From Paratrimastix pyriformis (taxonomy: Eukaryota; Preaxostyla; Paratrimastigidae): 64,000 nt of DNA. Position 1 is the first letter of the stretch; each line of letters begins with the position of its first letter. Made by a program: the position numbers and the translations under genes. This document shows, in pieces, positions 30,238-40,600 of this stretch. The stretch is from contig JAPMOS010000019.1 in NCBI GenBank assembly GCA_027972325.1, forward strand, positions 434,001-498,000. Reading direction: 5' to 3'. The notes under the pieces are model-generated. The model ran no database searches and was not told the DNA's origin. It was given only the letters and a program-made list of their open reading frames with translations.

Positions 30238-32579
30238 TCACGACACTGAGGATGAACTCTTCTCTTTATCATCGCTCGCCCACTCCCAGCGGCATCCTGA
30301 GGGGCACTGTGACTTCAGGGATGCCTTGCCCTGGACCGGGACACCCTCGGTAGCCACCATGAGGAGATATGGTAGGGACGGGGACATCTCGATCTGCGCA
30401 AGTTTCGCCGACCCGGAGAGAAAGACATATTCCAGGGCCGGGCAGCCCGCCAGCGAGAGATGGGTCGTTGCTGCCCACCGCAGAGCCACCACGCCCAGGG
30501 AAGGGCTAGCAAATGACACCGATGGAGATGTTGCACCAGAGATGCCAAGCTCGTAGAGGCACCGAAGCCGGGGTATGAGGGCCGCGAGGGCAGTCAGGTC
30601 CCAGGGCTGGTGGTCGGGGTCCTCGTTCCAAAGGGCCACCGAGCGCAGCTGGTCGGCCCCGGCCAGGAGGATCCGCTCGAGGTCGGCCGGGTCGAGGAAG
30701 GGTGCCCCGGAGATGGTCAGTCGGCGAAGGGGCAGCGGGGCTGGCGGCATCTCGATGTGCCTGGCGTCGCACCGGATGGCCACCTCGGCCAGGCTGGGGC
30801 AGCCGCCCAGAGCCACCCGGTCGAGCCGCTTACCCGGGCAGCTCAGGGCGAGCCAAGAGAGAGTCGGCGAGGAAATATCGACGAGGCTGAGCTCGGGTGA
30901 GGTGTCCGCCACATGGACCTCCAGTCGAGCCAGCGGGGCGGCCCCAACGCCACCGCCGTGTCTGAGGTGCCACTCCCGAGTCGCGGCATAGCGGACGGTG
31001 CACTCGAGGTGGCTCAGGCACGGCAGCATCCAGAGAAGGTCGAAGGTCTCGGGGCGCCCAATGCCCAGCGTGAGGCGACCCAGGGATGGGAACCATTGGG
31101 GCAGCCGGGCAAGCCAGGGGCACTCCGTGTCGTCGCCCCTCAGCTCGAGCCTGCGCAGCCGCGGGCAGAGAGGCCCCTCCTCGGATGCGCCTCCCCCCAC
31201 CTCATCCATCGGACTGAGGGGCTGTGCCGCTTCGATGGAGAGCACCTCCAGGGCAGGGCAGCGGAGACGGAGGGGAGCGAAGACCCCACCGGCCAGAAGC
31301 GGGGCGGGCTGCGGGAAGTCGAGGCTCACCAGAGCAGGGCACTCGATCAGGCAGGGCCCCTCGATGTCCCCCAGCAGGTCCAGGGTGCGCAGGCGGGCCG
31401 ACCGGACCACCAGGTTGCGAAAGACAGTCCCGTGGCCACAGTTATTTTGCATGGTGAAGTGCTCGACCCGGTTGATGAGCCCCAGCAGGGCCTCCGGGCA
31501 GGGCAGGGGCGCCTGCAGGTCGAGCTCGGTCAGCCGCACCGTCTGCAGGGCGGGCGCACTGCTCGGGACGGCCAAGAGCGGGATGACCTTGATCAGCACA
31601 GCCCGTGAGCGGCCCAGGAGGTCCACGCGGGTGAGCGTCCCCAGGGTGCCCGTCAGGAAGGGCACCAGGGGGCGCGCAAAGGACGGCTGCCCGCTGGGGA
31701 TGCGCACCTCCACGAGGCGACACCGGGCTGCCCGGCCGGCTGTCAAAACACTATCGAGCGAGTCGGTGGCGTGGATGGTCGGGGACGCTCGGGCGAGCAC
31801 AATGTCAATGTTGGGCGCGTGGAAGAAATCCAGATTGGGGAAGAGGGACAGTGCTTGGCCCAGACGATCCTCTCCGCAGGCCACAGTCAGCCTCTGCAGA
31901 CTGGCGGCGCATCCACGCAGAGGAGACAGATCCAGATCGCCCAGGGAGTCGTCCATCCAGACGAGGCTGCGCAAGTTAGGGCAGTTGGCCCCGATGGCCC
32001 CCGCCAAGGCCTGACCTGCTCGGGCGTAATCGTGCTCATCGTCCCCCAAATAGAGTTCCTGCCGGACCGGGCGATGGTATGGACGGATGAGAACTTGCGA
32101 TTGTGTGTCAGCAGACCTCCAATCCCTGTCCTACGTGAGACAGAATCCGACAGAGCGCCCCTTCGGCGAGCCCCGGACTGACTGGAAGCCGAAGGACCCG
32201 CAATTTGTCGTGCCCCTTGAAAGATGCATCAACCCAGGGCCCAAATGTACTTTCGTGCCAGCCACAACCCTTCGTTACGTAATCTGAAGCAAATGTGATC
32301 TCTGGGCGGGATGGGACGATGGGGATGGGGGGAGGGGGAAAAAACGCACTGACCGCGCAACTGCGTACAAGGGCCCAGAAGAGCTGCCATTGCATCAGCT
32401 GGTGGGATGGGAAAGCTGTCGCGGCCTTCCACAGGCCCGTCGTTGAAGGTCAGTGTCAGGGCCGTACCCCGCATCACATGGCGGGTGTGGTGACAGAGGC
32501 CCGTGAAGAGGCAGTACGACCGAACAGAGGGCAGATGTGCCGCAATAAGCCAGAGAATTTCGGGCGGGCACCGTTCCAT
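30238..32579 (-). CDS. F-box / leucine-rich-repeat protein (3 exons, complete)
   Basis: The ATG at 32579 opens MERCPPEILWLIAAHLPSVR, an F-box-type helix pair at residues 1-40, which in known families binds Skp1 in SCF ubiquitin ligases. Exons 32354-32579, 32135-32301 and 30238-32058 join in phase (introns of 47 and 76 nt) into about 737 residues. The long third exon holds irregular leucine-rich repeats (LRTLDLLGDIEGPCLIECPA, LRRLELRGDD, LARLEVHVADTSPELSLVDI, LRRLTISGAPFLDPADL), the likely substrate-binding solenoid. In the middle exon DKLRVLRLPVSPGL already looks like an LRR. It faces the hydrolase gene head to head. Substrate unknown. Confidence 0.8.
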
Positions 32580-32670
32580 GGTCGCTTCGACCGGCAACGC
32601 GCGGGAAACGCCCAGGGGGCCGATCAGGCAGGTCCGCTGGGGAGCCGGAACTGGGAACCGGGAAGCAGCT
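32580..32670. promoter_or_regulatory. 91-bp divergent intergenic region
   Basis: Only 91 bp separate the ATG of the minus-strand F-box gene (32579) from the ATG of the plus-strand hydrolase (32671). Both promoters, or one bidirectional promoter, must lie here or overlap the genes. No TATA-like element was seen. Confidence 0.5.
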
Positions 32671-33474
32671 ATGGATCGAGGACCAGTAGCGGACATCCCA
32701 ACATCAGAAGAAGCTGTAACAACTGACAGAGTCCAGCTCGTCGGAATAGTCGCCATCCCACCCAACCCACGGGGCGTTGTGCTGTTTGCACATGGGTCCG
32801 CAGCCTTTTTCAGATCCGGCTTTGACCAGGCGTGGCAATCGGGGTGCAGATCAGGCTCGAGCCGTTTCTCACCCCGAAATCAGTTCGTGGCTCGACAACT
32901 CCAACGCTCCGGATTTTCCACCTGCCTCTTTGACCTTCTGACGCAACGGTCTGTGTGTCGAGACGTCGATCATCGCCGTCACTTCACCCACCCTAGAGAG
33001 CAGGTCGTGGACGAGCAGACAAGGGCGCTGCGCTTTGATCTGGAACTGCTCACGCGTCGCCTCGTTGGTTTGGTGGATTGGATTGCCCAAGATCCCCGGA
33101 TTGGTGGGCTCCCTCTTGGTTTGTTCGGAGCCTCCACAGGGGCGGCGGGAGCACTTGGCGCTGCTGCACTCCGCCCCGAATTGGTGAAGTGTGTGGTTTC
33201 GAGGGGAGGTCGCCCGGATTTGGCAGCGATTTACCTCGCCCGCGTACACGCTGCCACATTGCTGCTTGTGGGTGGGTTGGATGGCCCGGTGATCGAGATG
33301 AATCGGACAGCGCTCGCCCAGCTGCCCGGTCCGAAGAAAGAGCTCCAGATTATTCCAGGAGCAACGCACCTCTTTGAAGAATCTGGAAGATTGGAGATGG
33401 TGACTGAGGCGGCCGCAACCTTCTTCCGGAATAATCTCGAAGCTCCCGGAGACGAGGTTCGGCTGGCCACGTAG
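32671..33474 (+). CDS. Dienelactone-hydrolase-family alpha/beta hydrolase, intronless, bacterial-type
   Basis: A single uninterrupted frame of 267 residues. The opening beta strand and oxyanion region read GVVLFAHGS. The nucleophile elbow GLFGASTGAAGALGAAAL puts the catalytic Ser near residue 153, VVSRGGRPDLA follows, the acid is in LLLVGGLDGPVIEMNR (near 203) and the His in IPGATHLFEE (near 232). This exact succession is typical of a bacterial dienelactone-hydrolase family often found alone or fused to a phosphoribosyltransferase domain. The natural substrate is unknown. Absence of introns in an intron-rich region and the bacterial-type motifs suggest horizontal acquisition; this is inference. 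Confidence 0.82.
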   Translation: MDRGPVADIPTSEEAVTTDRVQLVGIVAIPPNPRGVVLFAHGSAAFFRSGFDQAWQSGCRSGSSRFSPRNQFVARQLQRSGFSTCLFDLLTQRSVCRDVDHRRHFTHPREQVVDEQTRALRFDLELLTRRLVGLVDWIAQDPRIGGLPLGLFGASTGAAGALGAAALRPELVKCVVSRGGRPDLAAIYLARVHAATLLLVGGLDGPVIEMNRTALAQLPGPKKELQIIPGATHLFEESGRLEMVTEAAATFFRNNLEAPGDEVRLAT

Positions 33475-33682
33475 GGAACTACGGGCACGACTCTCGACTC
33501 TCCTTTCGTTGTCAAGGCCGTCGGCGAGATGAAAACACCTTTTGGCGGCATTCTTCGTTTTACGATGGGAGCAGGTCAAGAACACGCAGTCCCAGCCCAA
33601 GCGCCAAAGAGATTGAGAAAGGGGAAACAACAAAACAGGGCGGCGGCGTGCACTCCCTACGGAGGTGCAACCACCGAGCAAC
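33475..33682. other. Intergenic/promoter region before the Arb2 gene
   Basis: About 208 bp between the hydrolase stop and the Arb2-type ATG, both on +. It has near-balanced base composition and no repeats. No promoter box was identified. Confidence 0.4.
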
Positions 33683-35127
33683 ATGGACGCCGGCTGTGCT
33701 GGGTACGCTTTTGACGAGCATGGAGTGTTGAAAAAGAACGGCACGGATGAGGGCTTCAAATTCACCACCCAAAAGGTGTACGATGAAATTGGCGACTATG
33801 TCACAGTGAAAATTCAAGAGATGATGAAAACCCAGCTGGGTTACGAAGAGATCTGGCTCCCTGCCGATAAGAAGCCTTCTGTCAACGTATTTGTTTCTCC
33901 AAATATTTCGGCCTGCGGCACTGTGATGCTGCTCATTCAGGGTGCTGTTCTCGTTTCCCCCCCTTTTGCATCATCTCAGCCCCTCCTGCAGGCTGCGGTG
34001 CCGTCCGGGCGGGACAGTGGGCGAGATCTCTCTGCATCAACGACACCCTCGAGACAGGTCGGACATTTCCTTGCCTCTTTTGCCAGCCTGACTTCCCCTT
34101 CCGTCGTGATGCCAGGGAGCATCCTGCCCTACCTGCGAAAGGCCGCCGAGCTGGGCTGGGGTGTGGTGGTCTTCAACCCCAACCTCAACGCGGGCGTTGC
34201 CCCAGGCGGCGAGAGGGTCCGTGATCCCGAGCCTGACCCTGGCCCTGGCCCTGGCCGAACCTTTCCTGCCATCCCGGCCGAATTGTCGCCCCTCCCTCCT
34301 CCACCCTCTCCCATCTTCGCAGGTGCCCATCGAGGGGAGCAGCCAGCCCGAGGAACATACCGCGACGGTATGGGACCGGGTCGTCAAGTCCCGCTGCGCG
34401 CAGGCCCGGGACATGGTCATCGTGGCCCACTCGTACGGGGGCATCTGCTCGGTCTCCCTCCTCCAGCAGCGTGGTCCGGACCGCCAATCAACCATGCTTC
34501 ATCTCCTCCTCCTTCTCCTCCTCCATTCCTTCTCCTCCTCCATTCCTCCTCTTCTCCCTTTCGCGACTGATCCGTCCTTTCTCCTCCCTTTTTTCAGAGG
34601 CGGAAATTCTGCCACGCCTTCGGGCCATCGCCTTCACCGACTCGGTCTGCCCAGCCAGACGATCGATGCCCTTCACATTCGCCATTTCCTTTGGCTCTCG
34701 CTCGCGTCTCCCCGGCTGTCGCGGTTGGGCTCGGGCAGGTGCACTCGGTCCCGAGCGCCCTCTCGGCGGAGTACATCGCGGATCTCAAGCGGCGCTACCC
34801 CATGGGCCATTTCAAGGCCCCCGTGCCTCTCTCCCCCGCAGTCAGCAGACTGCTCGACACGCGCGCCTGCAATTGGGTCTCTGCCTCGACCCCGCTCGAC
34901 ACCCGTCCGTCTCCCCTTCCTCCCCAAGCCGACCATCTCCGGTTTTCGTTTTTCTAGCGGCTGGACATCGCGAGGGCTGTCCTTGCGTCTCTGCCGGCAC
35001 CCCACAGCACGAGCGGACAAGCTCATCCGCCATGACTTCGGTCTTCAGCTTTCTTCTGCGCCATCTGGTCGCCGATGTCCGCACTCCTCCGGTCGCCGCA
35101 GAAGAACCTCCAGAGATGGGTGGCTGA
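33683..35127 (+). CDS. Arb2 / FAM172A-type alpha/beta-hydrolase-fold protein (about 8 exons)
   Basis: The ATG at 33683 begins a protein matching FAM172A/Arb2 block by block: GYAFDEHGVLKK, VMLLIQG, then after an intron (33942-33991) CGAVRAGQWARSLCINDTLE (33992-34057). From 34116 comes ILPYLRKAAELGWGVVVFNP, from 34323 QPEEHTATVWDRV and VIVAHSYGGICSVSLLQQR, from 34598 LRAIAFTDSV, from about 34739 VHSVPSALSAEYIADLKRRY, from 34840 ACNWVSASTPLD, then VSAGTPQHERTSSSAMTSVF to the stop at 35127. Fission yeast Arb2 binds Argonaute in heterochromatin silencing, and human FAM172A links chromatin to splicing; those roles are family knowledge. The Ser of AHSYGG is retained. Confidence 0.85.
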
Positions 35128-35678
35128 ACATCCTTTCATTGGCGTTCAAGGCCGTCGGCAGCCCGGTGCAATTGCATCCGGTCAGACTTTGTTTCGCTTG
35201 TCGCCGACGCAGAAAAAAGAAACTCCAGGTATTTTCGGACTTCATCCAAGTCTCCGTCCCGTCGTCCGCGATCCGCACCAACCACATCGACCTGAATAAC
35301 ATCTGATTCGACGGCTTCCTGCCACTTCTCCAAAAGCCCCCTGATGATCTATAAGCCTTTTCTCATCGTCCACCCGTGTCCCCTTTTTCCTTACTACGCT
35401 CAAGACGACTCCAACCATCAAAAAAAAATGAAAGAAACAAGAAACTTGCTCTGTTATTTTGCTCGGCGCCAACCCTTCCCATCGCCATCCTCCTCGCGCA
35501 TTTTCTCCCTCCTATTTGTGATATTCCCCCCCCCCCCCCCCCCCCCCCCCCCCCGTCCCCTCCTACTCATCCCGATCCCGACAACACGACGCATCATTCA
35601 AAAAAAAAAAAAAAACTTCAATTTTTCTCCGGCGCTTGCTTCTCCGCCCCCAGGGTCCCTCACGTTATTCTCTTTTCG
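35128..35678. other. Intergenic region with long poly-C and poly-A tracts
   Basis: 551 bp between the Arb2 stop and a doubtful + gene. It is comparatively AT-rich and contains a run of about 28 C (35527-35554) and a run of about 15 A (35601-35615). No coding region is supported. Confidence 0.55.
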
Positions 35679-36153
35679 ATGAACGCGCCGCCACCAGCAG
35701 CCCTGTCTCCCCCCGAGGGTTCATCGGTGCCTCCAGAACGGTATACCCCTGAAAGAATCGAATGGGCCAGACAAATGCGACGTCTTTTCACCGGACGCGA
35801 TTTGATTGATGAGCAGGGCGGCATCATACAAAGGTCAAATCGATTTCATTGTCTTCTTCTGGAATCCGCATAATTTCTTTAGTCATTTTCGTCCACCTTT
35901 TCCTTTTGGGGGCTTTCCCGCCAAACCCCGAGCATCTACCCCAAAGGGGACGAATTGATTGTTGCAGGTTGGTAACGCGGGCGATCGCGAGGAGAGGCAT
36001 GCATATTCATCCTCGGGGCGGCGGGGGCGGCGAGCGGCGGTGGGAGAACCAGCCCCCCCCCCCCCCCCCATTCCTCTACCGCAGCCGGATCCATGGATCA
36101 AGTCGTTATTCATACGCTACGAGCGCCAATGCGCACAACACGATGAGGATGTG
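35679..36153 (+). CDS. Doubtful small gene, hypothetical
   Basis: An ATG at 35679 opens 51 codons with natural-looking composition (MNAPPPAALSPPEGSS; YTPERIEWARQMRRLFTGRD) that stop at a good 5' splice site (ACAAAG/GTCAAA, 35834). A plausible acceptor GTTGCAG lies at 35961-35967 and a second, CTACCGCAG, near 36080. A charged ending with SLFIRYERQCAQHDED stops at 36153, but I could not join all pieces in one phase. The alternative is a longer low-complexity frame to 37054. Function unknown; treat the model as tentative. Confidence 0.3.
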
Positions 36154-36897
36154 TGATGGGAAGCCGAGAAAACGAATCGAAGGACCCTCGAGAACAGAAA
36201 AGAAAAGCGGGGGGGACGAGGAGGGGAGGGGAGGCGAAGGAAGCACCGGCCGACGATTCAGCGAAACGAACCGAGAGGCGAATGCAAGCGGACGGGATGC
36301 GGATGGAGGGCGGACGGGGGGCGAGGGGAGGCGAGGGCGGGCGGGGAGAGGCGAAGGAGGCACGCAAAAGGGAAGAGCAGCCGAGGCGAAGAAGAAAATG
36401 TCGACAAAAAACGACGAGGAGGCCAAAAAACGATGGATGAGGCAAAACGACAACGGAGGCCAAAAAAACGACGAAGGGCAGAGGAACGGGCAACAAAAAA
36501 TGCGAAAAAACGGAGAACAACGACCGCGGCGCGTCAACTTGACGAGAGACCCGGGGCCCGGGGTGGCGATACATGTGCCAATACAGAAAGGGAAAAGGAA
36601 CGAAGTGGTGGGGGCGATGGTGGGGGGCGATGAGGGCGGATGGAGGGCGGATGGAGGGCGGATGGAGGGAAAGAGTGAGAGCGCGGGGGGCTCAGAGGAA
36701 GAGATGGAGCGCCAAACGTCATTGCGCACGGAAACAGGCCCCGATGACGAGCAGAAAGTGCTCGGTAAAGGCGGCAACAAAAACGAACAAACAAACAGTC
36801 ACGCTCGACAGAATCCAGCCCTGCCGCCCCTGAGGGCTCCTTGGGGGACAGAGGGGGCGGGGACACGGGAGAAACACAAGACGCCCCCGGATCCTCT
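36154..36897. other. Strongly purine-skewed non-genic stretch
   Basis: From about 36140 to 36840 the + strand is overwhelmingly A and G, with repeated GGAGGCGA, GGCGAAGG and CGGATGGAGGG units (three copies at 36639-36668). Both strands carry long open frames with no domain-like content. It may be a 3' untranslated or intergenic region of the flanking genes; I see no gene. Confidence 0.5.
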
Positions 36898-37274
36898 TCA
36901 CGAGGAGTGCTCCCGGATCTCGGTTGGAGCAGCGCGCGCCGGCTCCTGGGCCGGGGCGAAGAAGGACCTCAGGGTCCGCTCGACCGAGTGCCAGATGGAG
37001 GGGCCTTCCTCGGCCGCCCGAGGGGGATGGTGGGGGTCGATGTCGCGCATATAATCGATAACAAGCTTGATATCTAGCTCGTCTCCATCCACGAGCTACA
37101 ACCCAGAATCAAGGATGAGAACGAACACAAGACGAACCATCTCACGCAGTTGTTTGCGCGTTAAGAGGAGAAGTTCTCGCCCAGGAGTATATCTGAATGG
37201 TGTCGCGTCATAATTGAGAGACTTCAAAAAACATCGGACGTCATGAGCCGTCCAGGTGGTGATGTCATGGGGGA
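36898..37274 (-). CDS. Small SAM-like domain protein, 5' end unresolved
   Basis: An exon starting at 37274 after a TTTCTAG acceptor reads VPHDITTWTAHDVRCFLKSL and GRELLLLTRKQLREM (to 37138). A 42-nt GT-AG intron (37096-37137) joins it in phase to LVDGDELDIKLVIDYMRDID and a C-terminal SVERTLRSFFAPAQEPARAA, stop at 36898. The pattern of a Trp, helix 1, a G-x-x-L-L-x-L turn and a final Leu-rich helix resembles a SAM domain, a protein-interaction module. The exon needs one base from an upstream exon that I could not place; candidates lie between 37310 and 37523. Partner and pathway are unknown. Confidence 0.45.
37096..37137 (-). other. 42-nt intron
   Basis: ATG/GTTCGT donor and GGGTTGTAG/CTCGTG acceptor on the minus strand. 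It removes a frame break between two exons of the SAM-like gene and is the shortest intron I could place in the window. Confidence 0.5.
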
Positions 37275-37697
37275 CTAGAAATGAGAAAATTGAACCGATG
37301 AGAAAATGGATCGGTTCAGAAAATTTGGGTGACCTTTAGATCCACCTGGAAGAGAGTACAAATGAACAGTGGTGGGGCGTGCGCTGGCGGAACGCGAGAG
37401 CCGAGGATTTGAACTAGGCTGCATTGCGGGGAAGGACGCGGTGATGGATACCGTGCGCCCCGCCTTCGGTTGTAAGTGCCCCATTGTCCCCGGGCCAAGT
37501 GGAAGTGCACATTACCATGCACGTGTCCCCAGTATGGGATTCATTCATTCGGTCGAAATGCAAAAAAAAAAACTGAGTGCGTTTGATCAAACATCATGAG
37601 GTCCCGCTGTGTCAAAAAAAACGAAAAAGAAGGAGATTCGCCCAGGTTACCTCTTGGGCGTGTTGAGCAGACGTCGTGTGTTGCTGGGGTTACCCGT

Positions 37698-40600
37698 TCA
37701 CCTCCGCTGTTGCTGGGGGGCCGGGTTGCTTCTTGTGGCCGGTCGCTTGAGTGTAGCGGCGCCCCGCTGCTGCTTGCGCTCCTCGCACCAGATGCCCGCC
37801 ACCTGGAAGCGACCCAGCAGGTCCACCACGCAGGCCAGCAGCCCCTCCCGGAGGGCGCAGAGGCCCTCGCTGCTCTGGGCCAGGGCCGGGTGGGGCAGGT
37901 GCTGGGGCAGCCCCGTGGCCAGGGCGCAGAGGGACTCGACCAGGGCCGGATCGGGTGGCACCAGCCTCGGCTGGACGCCCGGCAGGGGCCCCTCCGCCAG
38001 CCGCAGCATCACCAGCAGGGCCGCCGCCCGGGAGGCGGCCATCTCCAGGGACGGCCCGCTCAGGAGGCGCTCCGGGGCCGGGAAGGGGGCGCACAGGGCC
38101 TCCCAGAAGGCCGCCGCCTCGAAGAGCAGCGAGCCCATGGCCAGCGGGTAGAGCGGGTACCGGTACGGGCACGGGGCCCCATCGCCATCGGGGGCACCTT
38201 CTTCCGACCCCTGCTGGGCGGGCCCCAAGGTGGCCACCAGCCGCCAGACGGCGCTCACCAGGGCCTCCTGGCTCAGGATGGCATCCCGTTCCGGCAATAG
38301 GTGGGGGCCGCCGCTCGAGATCCAGGAGGACGGGGCCGTGGGCGGAGCCTCCGAGAGGGCCGAGCTGGCAGCAGCTCGGGCAGCCGGGGGGATGAGCAGA
38401 CTACTGGGCGTGGGGCAGGGGCTGGGGTTGGGGCTGGGCGTGGGGGGCAGCATCCCCGGCGGGGCGGCCGTGGCCCGGGTGAGGGTCGACAGGCGCGAGT
38501 ATGGCGGCAGGAGGGCCGAGGGGCTGGGGCTGGGGCTCGAGGGGTCGGGCGTGTTGGGCGGGGCCATGGGGCCCGCAGACCCGGCCCCTGCCAGGGCGCT
38601 GGCGAAGCGGGACCGGCTCGTGCGCGGGGTCCCTGCGGGGGCCGTGCTGCTGAAGGACCCGAGGCCCTCCCGGGGGGTCCCGGCTGGAGCGGCCCTGGGG
38701 CGCCCGCTGGCGGCGGTGCTGAGGGTCGAGGCGGCCCGGAGAGCCGAGCTGCTGGCAGGGAGGGCGTCGAGCACGGCCCGGTCCTCCCCCTCCTTCCCCT
38801 CATCCGCCGCCGCCGCCCCGGACGCCCCATGCGATCCGGGGAAGGGCGTCGGGCCCGAGACGGCGTAGGGCCGGCCGGTGGCAGCCATCCAGGCCTGGGC
38901 CACCCCGTCCAGCCAGCGGACGAGCTCCTCCGCCCCGCCGGGCAGGGCCGCGAAGGCGTGGTACCCCCAGCCGGCCATCGCCCAGCGGAGCTCCTCGAGG
39001 CTGGCCGCCACCAGGGCCGCCCGGCTCGCCCAGAGGCAGCTCAGCAGCCCACTCAGATGCCGCTCCGCCACCCGGGCGGGCCCCTCGGCGGGCAGCAGCT
39101 GCAGGGCCCCCAGCCCCACGAGCCCGCCGGCGGGCCGCGGAGGTTCGGCCCAGCTGGTCTGGGGGAAGGCCGCCGGCAGCGGGTGGGCGTAGTGGTACCA
39201 GGCCACGTGGAAGGCCTGCACCGCGTCGGGGCACCCCGGTCGGAAGGGCCCAACCCCACCAGGCGAATGGGGCGGCGGCGGCGGCCGGGGCGAGCCACAA
39301 GCTGGCCGGGGCGAGCCACACGCTGGCCGGGGCGAGCCACACGCTGGCCGGGGCGAGCCACACGCTGGCCGGGGCGAGCCACAGCCACCATCGGAGGGCG
39401 GCTGCTCGGCCGACTCGGATCCTGGCGGCCCCCCCTGCCCATACCCGGTGGGTGGGCGGTGAAACGGGAGGTGAGTGAGGAGGATGCCCGCGATGACCGC
39501 GGGGCTGTGGGGGGCAAGGGCGGGCCCGCCCTGGGAGCCGGACCAGGATCGGATCGGACGGGGGCGATGGGGACGCAGCCCCGGAGGGCCGCGAGACGGG
39601 CCGCCAGTAGAGGGCGCTGTCCGGACGGGGGTGCGGCTGCGAGGCGGCCGCGGTGGTCTGCGGGGCCTGCGGCTGCTGGCGCGGGGGCCTGAGGGGCGAG
39701 TGGTGCCTGTGCGAGCGCACGGGAGGCGGGCGTGGCTGCACGAGGCGCAGGGCGCGCAGCAGGGCCAGGCTCTGCTCGAGGACTCCCACCAGGGCCCCGC
39801 CCAGCCGGCCGGCCCGCTCGATGCGGCCCTCGGCCCGCAGCCGCTGCGCCACCGACCCGCTCACAGACGCCGCTTGTCCTCCTCCTCCGCGCCCCCAGTC
39901 GGGGGCCATGCTGCTGCCCAGGAGCGAGGGCTGGCCCCCGTCGGCCGGGTGGCGAACCTCCTCATGAGCGGGCTCCTCGAGGCCGGGGTCGCGGAGGGCC
40001 GTCTCGATGGCGCCCAGGGCCAGGTCGGCCAGCCGGCCCGCAAAGTCGGCCGGGCGCGGCATGGGGTGTCCCGGCGCAGCGTGGAGGAGTCCAGCTGCCC
40101 CCGCCTGGGCCCACTCCTGGAGGGCAGAGGGGCTGGGGCCGGCCGGCCACAGCAGATGGGGCTGCGTCCGGACGAGGTGGGCCAGGGCGCACAGGGTGCC
40201 CTCCATCTGGCGGCACCACCTGCGGTGCGGGGGTTGCGGTCAGAGGTCAGAGACCAGCAGAGGTCAGAGACCAGAGGTCAGAGACCAGAGGCCAGGCACG
40301 AGGGGGCGGGGCCCGGGGGGAGGCAGCAAGGCGGGGGGGAGCGGACCGGGCTGCCTGCAGGGCGTCCGCCCGGGCGTCCTCGTCCGACTGCAGGGCCGCC
40401 ACCAGGGACATGGCCGCAGCCTGCTCGGCGGGCTGCCCGTGGGCAGACGGCAGGTACTCGACGGCCGTGCGGAAGTGCAGCAGCAGCGCCCCCGCCCGGT
40501 CGGCGAGGGCCTCCCCCAGCGCAGCCGCGGTGGGGTGGGGCAGCGCGGGAAGGGCCACGGACGGCCTGGGGCCCGGGCCGAGCAGGGTCGGACACAGCTG

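Noticed and set aside
36106-36780. Minus-strand frame with hydrophobic Phe/Leu/Ser runs suggesting a membrane protein
   Set aside because: It is the complement of the purine-skewed stretch; there is no start context, no conserved motif and no splice support.
37370-37480. Possible tRNA because of a GGATTTGAAC motif
   Set aside because: The putative T-arm stem does not pair and no acceptor or anticodon stem can be drawn around it.
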